Below are positions 1-8,275 of a stretch of DNA of 64,000 nt, one piece after another. A program made the translations under genes and the position numbers. The notes below the pieces were generated by a model. It was given only the letters and a program-made list of their open reading frames with translations. It searched no databases and was not told the origin of the DNA. This DNA comes from Tumebacillus amylolyticus (GTDB lineage Bacteria > Bacillota > Bacilli > Tumebacillales > Tumebacillaceae): contig NZ_JAEQNB010000006.1 in the NCBI RefSeq assembly GCF_016722965.1, forward strand, positions 310,001 through 374,000, given 5' to 3'. Position 1 is the first letter of the stretch; each line of letters starts with the position of its first letter.

Positions 1-532
1 GGGCGATCTCGTCGGTCATCGCCGCGATGATGTCGTCCTCCTCGATCAAGCGTCCGTCGCGACTCTTCACCTGCACGAGATGTTCCGCCGGGTCGAGACC
101 TTTGAGCAGGACTTGGCTTTGCAGCGCGTAGATGTCGGACGGGAAATTCAACTCATCCGCCAAAATCTTCGTGCGCTTGCCTTCGGGACGATAAAAAGTC
201 GAGACCATCTGGTGCAAATTGACGGTGGTCGAACCGGTCACGATGACTTCCTCCGGCTTGCCGCCCACGAGGTCGCTTTGTCGCTTGCCCAACTCTTCCG
301 CCAAATAGAACCACGGTGGAGACGCTTCGGTCCAGCCTTCAATGCCAAGCGTCTTCCACTCTTCCAACGCTTTAAGAACCGCTTGCTCCGCATCGCGAGA
401 CGCCAACCCAAGCGAGTTGCCGTCCATGTAAATCGTATCCGGCAACAGGTAGAACCGCTCGCGGAACCCCGCCAACTCGTCCTCCCGGTCCAACTGCTGT
501 GCTTCCTCTAACGTCCAGTTCCAATCTGCCAT
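1..532 (-). CDS. kynU: Kynureninase, N-terminal part (gene runs off the window)
   Basis: Kynureninase is a PLP enzyme that cleaves kynurenine (or 3-hydroxykynurenine) to anthranilate and alanine in tryptophan breakdown. Only the first 177 codons are present; the 3' end lies beyond the left edge. The translated start [15 protein letters not shown] is followed by a segment reading [15 protein letters not shown], the hallmark kynureninase N-terminal motif, and by [12 protein letters not shown], matching the family's PLP-phosphate-binding region. The ATG at 530-532 follows a GAGGGGG ribosome site. The glycosyltransferase stop codon lies only 18 bp upstream, so the two genes are probably cotranscribed, although no functional link between them is obvious. 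The identification is good; the PLP lysine is outside the window. Confidence 0.88.
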   Translation of the reverse strand, partial: MADWNWTLEEAQQLDREDELAGFRERFYLLPDTIYMDGNSLGLASRDAEQAVLKALEEWKTLGIEGWTEASPPWFYLAEELGKRQSDLVGGKPEEVIVTGSTTVNLHQMVSTFYRPEGKRTKILADELNFPSDIYALQSQVLLKGLDPAEHLVQVKSRDGRLIEEDDIIAAMTDEIA

Positions 533-550
533 TGATGTGGCCCCCTCGTT

Positions 551-1792
551 CTAACGGTTACTTTGCTCCTGCATCGCCTGCTGGCACAGCTCGACCAATT
601 TCCCCACCACATGCTCCGAAGAGAAGTTCTCCACAGAATTCGATTCGGCGCGGGCTTGTTGCTCGTCCAGACGGCCGAGGTAGAGTTCCAACGCATCGGC
701 GATGCCGTCCACGTCGTCCGGATGATGAACCTGCCAGCCGTAGTCTTGCAACAAGCGGCCCGCCGTGCCTTTCGTCGACGTGATCCCGAGAATCGGGCGT
801 CGTGCGCCCAAGTAGTCGATCAGCTTCGAGCTCAAAAACAAATTCACATCGCTCGGCGCATCGACCAACAACAGGATGTCGGTCTGCGCCATCGCCTCCA
901 AGCTTTTGCGATACGGCACTTGCCCGACGCGTTGCACCGTCATGCCCAGGGTGCGCTCCGCTTCTTCGAGCAACGGGTGAAACGTTCGTTCGACGTTGCC
1001 GACCACCTGCAATTCCAAGCCTTCCACCAGATCAGGGCGGCGTTCCTTCAGCACGCGCAGACCTTTTACCAACGGCTCCGGGCTGCGCAGGCCGTAAAAA
1101 TCGCCGATGTAGGCGAGGCGAATTTTTTCAGAAGGGGTTTCTTGCTCTGTTCCTATGTACAATTCCGGGTCATAGTGATGCGGCAGGACGACTGACTTGC
1201 CCGCTACATCGACGGTGGGATGGGCCGCTGCGTACAACTCCAACATCTCTTGCGTGGGGAAAATCAGCTTGTCCGCAAGTTGAACGACTTCGCTCTCCCA
1301 AGCTTCGATGGCTTGTTTCTTGCGTCCATGGTACGGATGGTACGGATTGTGCGCCCACGGGTCGCTGAATTGCGCGATCCACGGCAAATCGAACCGCTTC
1401 TTGGCATAGAGCGCCGCCAAGTGACTCGACCCCGGTTGGGAGCGGGAGTACAGGACGTCATACTGTCCTCGTTCCACCATCATATTCATCATCGTCTCGG
1501 CCGCCCGCAGCCAGATCGGGTTGTCTATAGAAGACATCCGACCCACCGTCTCGCGGTAGATCTTGCGCAGAACGCGCGAGGTCGGCTTGGGGTTGGACAG
1601 GCGGGTGATTTGCACATCGTCGCCCATCTCTTCGACCAAAAACGGGTCCACTTTGAACTCCGCCTCTTCTCCGACGGTCACCAGATCAACTTGAAACTGT
1701 CGGGAGAGGAATTTCAACGTCTTCGCAACCAAAATTGACTCCGCGTTCAATTGCGGAGGTGCATAGTAGGAAATCATCAGCATTTTCTTCAT
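551..1792 (-). CDS. Glycosyltransferase, GT-B fold (family 4-like)
   Basis: A 413-residue GT-B type glycosyltransferase that probably moves a sugar from a nucleotide donor to a cell-surface or secondary-metabolite acceptor. The N-terminal Rossmann half starts MKKMLMISYYAPPQLNAES, typical of the 'YYxPP' start of exopolysaccharide/capsule GT4-like enzymes. The C-terminal half has a new Rossmann start (IRLAYIGDFYGLRSPEPLV) and ends in the donor-binding region (LFLSSKLIDYLGARRPILGI), which resembles the S-K-L-x-D/E-Y motif of these proteins. The start at 1792 is preferred over an in-frame start at 1816 because AGGTGG lies 8 nt before it. kynU follows 18 bp downstream. Acceptor and donor cannot be told from sequence. 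Confidence 0.8.
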   Translation of the reverse strand: MKKMLMISYYAPPQLNAESILVAKTLKFLSRQFQVDLVTVGEEAEFKVDPFLVEEMGDDVQITRLSNPKPTSRVLRKIYRETVGRMSSIDNPIWLRAAETMMNMMVERGQYDVLYSRSQPGSSHLAALYAKKRFDLPWIAQFSDPWAHNPYHPYHGRKKQAIEAWESEVVQLADKLIFPTQEMLELYAAAHPTVDVAGKSVVLPHHYDPELYIGTEQETPSEKIRLAYIGDFYGLRSPEPLVKGLRVLKERRPDLVEGLELQVVGNVERTFHPLLEEAERTLGMTVQRVGQVPYRKSLEAMAQTDILLLVDAPSDVNLFLSSKLIDYLGARRPILGITSTKGTAGRLLQDYGWQVHHPDDVDGIADALELYLGRLDEQQARAESNSVENFSSEHVVGKLVELCQQAMQEQSNR

Positions 1793-1891
1793 CGACGGGT
1801 CCACCTCATCTCTCATCTTACCCTATTCGCCGCTCATGAGGAAAGCCTCGTCCGCATATGAGTTATCAAGGAAGAGGAGGTGTAGATCCCG

Positions 1892-2620
1892 ATGATGCGA
1901 ACGATGATGCGCGAACATCCCGTTTCCTCGCGAATCGTCCTGTACTTGATGATCATGCTGATCGCGTGCCTGTTCATCCCGTCCGGTGCGATGGCGCACA
2001 AGCCGATTTTTGTCGAGCGGGCTGTCCAAGGGTATGACCAAGCGTTTCCCATCCCCGATCCGACGACGTCGTATGCGGTGTACGGAAATCTCACGACCCC
2101 GCGCCAAGTCGATCTGTACAAACTGACGGTGACGGAGGAGACGCCGTTCTACGCCAGACTGTCCGTACCCAAAAAGCCGGGCAGCGACTCCTACACGCCC
2201 GCTCTCGTCCTGTTCGGGCCGGGGTTGCCGAAATCCAACGAGCCGCCGAACTACCCGCTTTCGACGCCGGAGGGGTTAGGCCAGGGGATTTTTCTGTACG
2301 ACGGCCAAGAGGACGAGTTTTTTGAACCGTTTACGCAGACGACGCTTTTGCAGAGGCAATTCGTTGCGAGAAAGTTGGAGCCGGGTACGTATTACCTCGC
2401 CGTCTACGAACCGCAGGACCGAACAGGCAAGTACGTGCTCGCGACCGGCACCGAGGAGAAATTCGGCGCCGCAGATTGGCTCAAGTTTCCCTCCACTTGG
2501 CTGAAAGTGCGGATGTGGTACGATCCCGCACAAACGTGGGGCGTTCTGGCGTTGTTGGCCGGTGGAGTTGTGGCTCTCATCGCGTACTTGCGTTCGAGAA
2601 AAAAAGGCACCCGTCCGTGA
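1892..2620 (+). CDS. Secreted or membrane-anchored protein of unknown function
   Basis: A 242-residue protein I do not recognise. Residues about 14-36 form a hydrophobic signal segment ending GAMA-HKP, a plausible signal peptidase I site. The middle part (about 45-190) is rich in beta-type sequence with a TYYLAVYEPQDRTGKYVL stretch, resembling extracellular beta-sandwich (PPC-like) modules. A single C-terminal TM helix (about 215-233, WGVLALLAGGVVALIAYL) is followed by RSRKKGTRP, giving an outside-facing domain anchored by its C-terminus. The start follows GAGGAGG. It is transcribed divergently from the glycosyltransferase and stands alone before a bidirectional terminator. The topology is well supported; a carbohydrate- or substrate-binding role would be a guess. 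Confidence 0.72.
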   Translation: MMRTMMREHPVSSRIVLYLMIMLIACLFIPSGAMAHKPIFVERAVQGYDQAFPIPDPTTSYAVYGNLTTPRQVDLYKLTVTEETPFYARLSVPKKPGSDSYTPALVLFGPGLPKSNEPPNYPLSTPEGLGQGIFLYDGQEDEFFEPFTQTTLLQRQFVARKLEPGTYYLAVYEPQDRTGKYVLATGTEEKFGAADWLKFPSTWLKVRMWYDPAQTWGVLALLAGGVVALIAYLRSRKKGTRP

Positions 2621-2668
2621 GGGCTGCTGCTCAGACCGGGCGGCGAGCCGACAAACATGAATCACAAA

Positions 2669-2712
2669 AAAGCGACCAAGTTCCCGAATAAAGTCGGGAA
2701 TCTGGTCGCTTT
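2669..2712. terminator. Bidirectional Rho-independent terminator
   Basis: A hairpin with arms AGCGACCA-GTTCCCGA and TCGGGAA-TCTGGTCGCT around a short AATAAAG loop, flanked by A-runs on the left and T-runs on the right. It lies between the convergent ends of the 1892-2620 gene and the minus-strand spoVK operon and can serve both. Confidence 0.85.
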
Positions 2713-2714
2713 TT

Positions 2715-2891
2715 TTAGGAACGGTCGCAGATCGGGCAAGTGCCGCGGCGAAGCGTGGTTTCGCGCAACTCGATCTTGGCGAGGGCACGGCCTTGGTCGA
2801 TGCCGTCTTGGTAGCCGAGTCGGCGACCGACGGTGAACCCGATCAAGATGCAGAGCAACAGGAGAAGGATGCCGAGGATCACCCAGGTCAA
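2715..2891 (-). CDS. Small single-TM membrane protein
   Basis: A 58-residue protein with one N-terminal TM helix (WVILGILLLLLCILIGFTVG), then a polar tail ending TLRRGTCPICDRS, whose CPIC pair could bind a metal or form a disulfide. The TTG start at 2891 is preferred: it overlaps the stop of the upstream membrane protein as TTGA and has GAGGAGGG 7 nt before it. A longer reading from GTG at 2915 is possible but lacks a ribosome site. It is the last gene of the spoVK operon; its stop abuts the terminator. The function is unknown; translational coupling implies it acts with its neighbour. Confidence 0.62.
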   Translation of the reverse strand: MTWVILGILLLLLCILIGFTVGRRLGYQDGIDQGRALAKIELRETTLRRGTCPICDRS

Positions 2892-3496
2892 TTTGGCTCC
2901 CTCCTCTCCCGCCACCTGATCCCGACCAGCAGCGCCATCACGATGTGGACGATCGGAATCGCCACGATGACTTCCGCCGTTCGAAGCGGGGCCAGCAAGA
3001 TCGCGGCCAACGCACTGATGAACAAAAGCAGGGTGGCTTCCACAACGCCGGCGCGAATGGCCCAGTTCGTCTGTCCCGATCGACGGTCATGGTGAACGTC
3101 CATCAGATCGTCGAGCAGTTGGATCATGATCATGACGAACACGGCCCACGCGGTGGTCTGCGGCCCGCTCAGCCAGAGGGCGAGGCAGATTGCGAGGATC
3201 GATTCGAGCCAGCCCGGCAGTCGGGTGGGCATTTTTTCCGAAAGGTCATGCCCCATTCCGATTGCGTAGGAGGCGAGAAAAAGCGCCAAGGCCACGCTTG
3301 GCGCAAGCGCCATCGCCACGCCGAACAGCAGAAGTCCGTACGGCAGGCAGGCGCGTCCGAGACGAACGGACAGCGTGTGCCGCCCGACGCTTTTGTCAAA
3401 CTCCACATCGAGCGCATCGTCCATCAACTTGATCGTCAGTCCGGTCAAGACCATGCCGAAGATTTCGACAAGGAGGCTAGACCAGACGCCATACAT
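2888..3496 (-). CDS. UbiA-like prenyltransferase-family membrane protein
   Basis: A 202-residue, highly hydrophobic protein with roughly six to seven TM helices. Two aspartate-rich segments stand out: LMDDALDVEFDKSVGRHTL (about 23-41) and LLDDLMDVHHDRRSGQTNWA (about 124-143). They match the spacing of the two DxxxD/DDxxD motifs with which UbiA-superfamily enzymes hold the Mg2+-diphosphate of an isoprenoid substrate. It is shorter than usual family members (about 280-300 residues). Its ATG at 3496 overlaps the GTPase gene by 20 bp and has GGAGGTG at 7 nt. Membership is inferred from the paired motifs; substrate and activity are unknown, and it could be a non-enzymatic relative. Confidence 0.6.
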   Translation of the reverse strand: MYGVWSSLLVEIFGMVLTGLTIKLMDDALDVEFDKSVGRHTLSVRLGRACLPYGLLLFGVAMALAPSVALALFLASYAIGMGHDLSEKMPTRLPGWLESILAICLALWLSGPQTTAWAVFVMIMIQLLDDLMDVHHDRRSGQTNWAIRAGVVEATLLLFISALAAILLAPLRTAEVIVAIPIVHIVMALLVGIRWRERREPN

Positions 3497-4085
3497 GATC
3501 TTTCACCTCCCGAAATCCTTGGCGGTACAGGGCGGAGATGGGGAGCAAGTTGAGGCCCTTCATCTCTTTTTCCAACAGTTTGAAGCCACGTTGCCCGTCG
3601 GGGAGATCGACTTTGTTGGCGAGGCAGAGGTAGCCGCTTTTTCGGGAACCGAGCTCGGCGATTTGCAGATCGAGCTCGCCGAGGTTTTTGAGGCCCCCTG
3701 CCTTCATGATCTCGCTGGCGTCGACGAGATGGAGGACGCAATCTGCAAGGCGAAGTTCTTCGAGCGTTTGCGCCATTGCCTCGCGCATTTCAAGGTCCGG
3801 GTGGATGCCGTCGACGAGGCCCGTGGAGTCGGTGAGTTTGAGTTGGCGCATGCCTTTGCCGCGCGGGAGTTCCAGCGAGATCGATTGCAGCGAGCGGGTG
3901 TGGTGGGCTTCGGTGCTGGAGAGCTCTTCGCGGGCGGTGCTTACGTTGTATTTGCGCTGACGGGTGGTGCCGTCGGGCAATTGAAAGTAGACATCCATTC
4001 GCTGGAGCCCGAGGAACTCCGCGAAGTTGAGGCAGAAAATGGTCTTACCGACGTTGGTTCGGCCAATCACGAGACAGTTCCTCAT
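3477..4085 (-). CDS. Small P-loop GTPase
   Basis: A 202-residue TRAFAC-type GTPase. The G1 P-loop GRTNVGKT lies at residues 8-15, G3 reads DSTGLVDG (about 90, the D-x-x-G class) and G4 reads NKVDLP (about 157-162), followed by a G5-like PISALY. The G1 arrangement 'GRxNVGKT' resembles Era/Obg-type GTPases, but no RNA-binding domain follows, so the protein is a bare G domain. It overlaps spoVK by 41 bp and its own ATG has GGAGG at a suitable distance. The partners are probably the AAA+ ATPase upstream and the membrane proteins downstream. The family is recognised in general; the specific role is unknown. Confidence 0.78.
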   Translation of the reverse strand: MRNCLVIGRTNVGKTIFCLNFAEFLGLQRMDVYFQLPDGTTRQRKYNVSTAREELSSTEAHHTRSLQSISLELPRGKGMRQLKLTDSTGLVDGIHPDLEMREAMAQTLEELRLADCVLHLVDASEIMKAGGLKNLGELDLQIAELGSRKSGYLCLANKVDLPDGQRGFKLLEKEMKGLNLLPISALYRQGFREVKDHVWRLV

Positions 4086-5082
4086 TTTTGAGTTCCTCCC
4101 CCATCACCAAGTCCTCCGGTTCGATCCGCATTAACTCTTCGCGAGACGGGCGCTCGTTGTCGAGCAGCCGCACCGCGTGCAGGCGAATCGCCCGCTCGAT
4201 GATGTTGCGCACCATCCGGGCGTTGCTGAAGTTTCGACGTCCCGCCCCTTGCAAGCTGTCGCGGAGGAACGAGCGCAATTTGACATTGGCTTCGTGCGAC
4301 AGACGGTATTCGCGTTGGCGGAGCATCGTGTCCGAGATCTGCATCAGTTCGTGCTCCGAGTAGTCCTCAAAATGGACGGTGATCGGGAAGCGCGACGGCA
4401 AGCCGGGGTTGGTGCGCAGAAACTGATCCATTTCCAAGCCGTAGCCGGCGAGGATGAGGATGAAGTCGTTTTTGTGGTCTTCCATGGATTTGACGAGGCA
4501 ATCGATGGCTTCCTTGCCGAAGTCTTTTTCGCCGCCGCGGGCGAGGGAGTAGGCTTCGTCAATGAACATGATGCCGCCGAGTGCTTTTTTGACGTGTTCT
4601 CTCGTTTTTTGGGCGGTGTGCCCAATGTATTCGCCGACGAGATCGGCCCGTTCCACTTCTACCAGATGACCTTTTGACAAGACGCCAAGTTCACGCATCA
4701 AACGGGCCAAGATGCGTGCCACCGTCGTTTTCCCGGTGCCCGGATTGCCTTTGAAGATCATATGCAAGACGATGGGTTCGGTGGCGAGTTTGGCGGCGGA
4801 GCGTTTTTGCTGAATTTGAATGAAAGCAAAAATCTCCTTGACCAAATTCTTCACCTGTCGCAACCCGATCAGTCCGTCAAGTTCTTTGATGATCGCCTGG
4901 TAGCGCTGTGTATCGACAACGGCCGTTTGGCCTTTGTTCTCACGGCGGAGGGTGGAGTTCGGGCTGCTCCCATTCAATCGTTTGAGCGCCTCATTCAAGG
5001 CTACCTCGCCCTTGCGGAATTGATCCAACACATCCGGACCCGACTCGCGCAAGGAAGGAGTCCTGTTACCGCTCCTCATCAC
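4045..5082 (-). CDS. spoVK: CbbX/SpoVK-type AAA+ ATPase
   Basis: A 345-residue AAA+ ATPase of the CbxX/SpoVK family; in Bacillus subtilis SpoVK is needed for spore maturation in the mother cell. After an about 90-residue N-terminal segment comes the family motif ELDGLIGLRQVK, then Walker A GNPGTGKT (about 132-139), Walker B IMFIDEAYSL, and the sensor/arginine-finger region FILILAGY...NPGLPSRFP. A C-terminal helical lid follows (GAGRRNFSNARMVRNIIERAI). The start is GTG 5082 or ATG 5079; both sit after a GAGGTGG site that lies in an inverted repeat. The gene heads a four-gene overlapping operon. The protein is somewhat longer than typical (about 320), with extra residues at the C-terminus. Confidence 0.88.
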   Translation of the reverse strand: MMRSGNRTPSLRESGPDVLDQFRKGEVALNEALKRLNGSSPNSTLRRENKGQTAVVDTQRYQAIIKELDGLIGLRQVKNLVKEIFAFIQIQQKRSAAKLATEPIVLHMIFKGNPGTGKTTVARILARLMRELGVLSKGHLVEVERADLVGEYIGHTAQKTREHVKKALGGIMFIDEAYSLARGGEKDFGKEAIDCLVKSMEDHKNDFILILAGYGLEMDQFLRTNPGLPSRFPITVHFEDYSEHELMQISDTMLRQREYRLSHEANVKLRSFLRDSLQGAGRRNFSNARMVRNIIERAIRLHAVRLLDNERPSREELMRIEPEDLVMGEELKNEELSRDWPNQRR

Positions 5083-5085
5083 GTG

Positions 5086-5139
5086 ATTTCCACCTCGCTT
5101 TTGGAGAGATTGGTATAGGGTATGTGTTGAGGTGGAAAT
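5086..5139 (-). promoter_or_regulatory. Inverted repeat sequestering the spoVK ribosome site
   Basis: A perfect 11-bp inverted repeat, ATTTCCACCTC at 5086-5096 and GAGGTGGAAAT at 5129-5139, separated by 32 bp. Read on the minus strand, the downstream arm contains the spoVK Shine-Dalgarno GAGGTGG just before the start codon. Folding of the mRNA would therefore hide it. It could equally be a DNA-binding site. Confidence 0.55.
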
Positions 5140-5197
5140 AGGTGATTGCCCAGCCTCTTTCGAAGTTGCAGTATATTCCTACTTTATTCAACGGAGA

Positions 5198-5228
5198 TAA
5201 AAAAAGAAGGGGTTCAGCACCCCTTCTT
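5198..5228 (-). terminator. Terminator of the NRPS/PKS operon
   Basis: On the minus strand GAAGGGG-TGCTGAA-CCCCTTC is followed by a T-run (TTTTTTTA), about 20 bp after the stop of the second megasynthase gene. It is a classic Rho-independent terminator. Confidence 0.85.
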
Positions 5229-5248
5229 CGGTCCAACGCGACTCTTTT

Positions 5249-8200
5249 TTAGACGAGCTTTCCTTCACAGACCTCGACCAGATGTTGCACTTGCTCGTGG
5301 AACAGTTGCTCCAAGGAAGCGATGCTTTCCGGCGAGATCAGGGACTCCAGATAAGAGAGGTGGAGAACCAATTCGCCGTCTTGGATGTAGCCGGAGACGA
5401 TCAGTTTGTATTGCGACTCTTGGTTCATCGGCTGCTCCAGATTGCCGGGCTCGTACTCTCGCCACTCGCTCGTGCCTGAGAGGTCGAGCAATTCGCCGTG
5501 ATAGTTCAACAACACCTCGGGATCGGGGAAGCCCTGCATGGTTTCACGAATCTGCGCGTCGTCACTCAGGTAGCGCAGCATGTTGAAGGAAGCTCCTCCA
5601 TGCGGCATCTCCTGCGAGCGTCGTTGCATCTGCGTGATGGTTTGCTCGATGGTTTGATGCCCCTCGATCCGCCCGTGACACGGGTAGGTGTTGATGAAGT
5701 ACCCGACCGTTCGACTCAGGTCTACGGCCTGTTGGTCTCCTACCACATCCCGTCCGTGACCGTTGACTGCGACGCAGACCTGCTCCCGCTCAAGCCATTT
5801 GGAGAGATTGTGCAGAACGAGAGCGGTCAGCACTTCTTTACCCGACGTGTTGTACATCTCGGGGATGTGTTGGCGGATGATCGCGGTGCGCGCGGCGTCG
5901 AACTTGAAGGACTGTGACTTCATGTTCGCGAGGGTGTTGCGTTCACGGCCCTCTCCGATTGCGAAGAACGCCTCGCCCTCTTGTTCCAGAAGGGCTTCCC
6001 AATAGCGGAAGTCGTCTGCTCCCTGTGCAGAATTGGCAAAGGAGCGACACATCTCCACCCAATCTTTGTAGGAAGCGCTTTTCTCGCCCAAATGGATGTG
6101 GGACTGCTCCACGCCCTGTTCCAATTGCTCATACACCGTAATCAAGTCTTGGGGCAGGATATGGCTGCTGACGTTGTCGGTGTAGAGATGGGAGACGACC
6201 CAGAGGACGCGGTGCTGATGCTCGTCCATCTTGATCAGCGCGGCACGGTTCATGAGTCCTTTTTCAAATGTAAGGGAATTGGCCAAGTCAAGTTCCAGAC
6301 GGTGGAAGGCTTCCCTTTTTTCTTGAGCAACCTCCAAGTCGGAGAGGTCGTAGAGGAGCAGTTCCACAGCTGTCTCTTCGGGAGCGAGCACGATCTGCCG
6401 GACGAGTCCGCCATCTCGCTTGTAGGTCGCCCGCAACATGTCATGTTGAGCATGCAAGATCTGAAGTGCTTGCTGTAGCAATTCAGGTTGCAGCGGCTTG
6501 CTTCGCTCCAAACAGACCGGCATGAAGAAATATTCGGGGTCCATCTTGCTACTTTGGAACAACCACTGCTGGATGTGCGACAGCGGAACCTCGCCAACGA
6601 CAGGAGTTTGCGTCTCTCCTCCAACGGTGTCTTCCACGACTTCACCACTGTTCTCCCCCAGCTTGGTTTCGAGCAGGGCAACTAAGTCTGCGAACCCCGT
6701 GTTTGTATACAGTTCTTGCAGGTTGAGACGCAGTTGTAACGCTTTGTTGAGTCGAGACTGCACGCGAATCAGGTTCAAGGAATCTCCGCCCAGATACAAA
6801 AAGTTATCTTGGGGTGCAATCTCTTCCACACCGAGCACCTCGGTCCAAATGGTCCGCACCCATTCTTCCGGCGACCGCACCACGTTGACACGCTTTGGCA
6901 GTGCTTCTGCGCTCCCCGGTGCAACGCGATCAGAAGTTCCGGATGCGACCCAGCAGGACCTGAGTTCGAAGGGATACGTGGGCGCATGGACTCGCTTGCG
7001 CTTCCACTCCTGATCGAATGCGTGCCAATCGATGTTCGCCCCCGCCAACCAGAGTTGACCGAGACTTTCTTGCGAGGTCTTCCAAGCGGGCTCTTTGCGA
7101 TTGAGTGAGGGGACGACCACGTGACCCTCTGAGAGTTGCAGAGTTTCGACCAACGTCGTCAGCATCGGATGCGGTCCGATCTCCAAAAACGTTGTAAACC
7201 CTTGGTCCAGCAATCTCTGAATCCCGGCTGCAAACTGCACGGTGTCCCGCAAGTGGCGACACCAATACGTTGCATCCAGAGTTCGTCCCTCCACGACTTC
7301 CCCTGTCAAGTTGGACACAAGCGGTATTTGAATGGGGGAAAACGTGACTTCTCGCTCCATAAATTCGCGATACTCGTCCAAGACGGGCTCCATCAACACC
7401 GAGTGGGAAGCTGAGGCGAGCGGCAACAGTCGGTGTACGATCCCGTCTGCCTCCAAGGAAGCGTCCAATTTTTCCACCGCATCTCGTCGGCCCGCGATGA
7501 CGAAATGCTGCGGGCCGTTGACGGCTGCCACCGACACGTCCTCCCCATACGGTTCCAAGTACGCCTGTACCATCTCCAACGTTCCGTTCACCGCAAGCAA
7601 AGCTCCGCTTTCCGTCCCCTCCTGCATGAGATATCCGCGCTTAACCACGGTTTGCAGCGCATCGCGCAGAGAGAACCCGCCCGCAATGCAGGCGGCCACA
7701 TACTCCCCCAAACTGTGTCCAATCACCGTATCCGGCTGAATCCCCCACGACATCCATAGAGAAGCCAGCGCATATTCGATGATAAACATCGCAGTCGAAC
7801 TAATATGCAGTTGATTCAGTTCGACGCTGTACTTCGGATTGAACATGTACTCTTGAAACGGTATGGGGTAGAACGGTTGGACAAGATCAAAGCAGGTATC
7901 GCACACGTCGCGGAACAGCGACGAACTTTCATAGAAGGTCTGCCCCATCCCGATGTATTGCGAACCTTGGCCGCTGAACAGAAACGCAATTTTGAGGGGC
8001 TCTGTGCTCTGTTTCCGATAGGCGATGGCCCCCGTTGTCTCCGGTTCCTGTTGGCACAGTTTCTTGAGTTCTTCTGCATCCTGTGCGACCACCGCGATTC
8101 GATGATCAAACTCCTCCCGGCCGACGTGCAGGGTATACGCAAGATCGGCCAGGTTTTGGGCAGGTTCCACGTCTACATGGTCTTTTAGTTTCTCCGCAGC

Positions 8201-8275
8201 TTGACACACTGCCTCTAGACTTCTCGCCGAGAGTGTGAAGAGGTGATGCGAACGGTCGATTCCCTCTGTGCTCAC
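5249..8275 (-). CDS. PKS/NRPS protein: linker-AT-carrier protein-epimerization-like domain
   Basis: A 1008-residue second subunit of the megasynthase. Residues about 8-90 are the KS-AT linker. An acyltransferase follows (FLFSGQGSQYIGMG near 100; active site GHSLGEY, Ser near 189; specificity region SASH where malonyl types have HAFH and methylmalonyl types YASH, so the extender is uncertain, with GHSLG leaning malonyl). A carrier protein comes next (LGGDSLNL, Ser near 500; the GGDS form is usual before epimerization domains). The last domain is epimerization-like: PLSHIQQWLF, SHLYTDN (usual HHxxxDG), NGHGRD (usual EGHGRE), RTVGYFINTYP and LNYHG. There is no ketoreductase and no thioesterase. 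The GTG start overlaps the upstream stop as GTGA with GGAGGT at 8 nt. The KS belonging to this AT is the last domain of the upstream protein. Confidence 0.9.
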   Translation of the reverse strand: MSTEGIDRSHHLFTLSARSLEAVCQAAEKLKDHVDVEPAQNLADLAYTLHVGREEFDHRIAVVAQDAEELKKLCQQEPETTGAIAYRKQSTEPLKIAFLFSGQGSQYIGMGQTFYESSSLFRDVCDTCFDLVQPFYPIPFQEYMFNPKYSVELNQLHISSTAMFIIEYALASLWMSWGIQPDTVIGHSLGEYVAACIAGGFSLRDALQTVVKRGYLMQEGTESGALLAVNGTLEMVQAYLEPYGEDVSVAAVNGPQHFVIAGRRDAVEKLDASLEADGIVHRLLPLASASHSVLMEPVLDEYREFMEREVTFSPIQIPLVSNLTGEVVEGRTLDATYWCRHLRDTVQFAAGIQRLLDQGFTTFLEIGPHPMLTTLVETLQLSEGHVVVPSLNRKEPAWKTSQESLGQLWLAGANIDWHAFDQEWKRKRVHAPTYPFELRSCWVASGTSDRVAPGSAEALPKRVNVVRSPEEWVRTIWTEVLGVEEIAPQDNFLYLGGDSLNLIRVQSRLNKALQLRLNLQELYTNTGFADLVALLETKLGENSGEVVEDTVGGETQTPVVGEVPLSHIQQWLFQSSKMDPEYFFMPVCLERSKPLQPELLQQALQILHAQHDMLRATYKRDGGLVRQIVLAPEETAVELLLYDLSDLEVAQEKREAFHRLELDLANSLTFEKGLMNRAALIKMDEHQHRVLWVVSHLYTDNVSSHILPQDLITVYEQLEQGVEQSHIHLGEKSASYKDWVEMCRSFANSAQGADDFRYWEALLEQEGEAFFAIGEGRERNTLANMKSQSFKFDAARTAIIRQHIPEMYNTSGKEVLTALVLHNLSKWLEREQVCVAVNGHGRDVVGDQQAVDLSRTVGYFINTYPCHGRIEGHQTIEQTITQMQRRSQEMPHGGASFNMLRYLSDDAQIRETMQGFPDPEVLLNYHGELLDLSGTSEWREYEPGNLEQPMNQESQYKLIVSGYIQDGELVLHLSYLESLISPESIASLEQLFHEQVQHLVEVCEGKLV

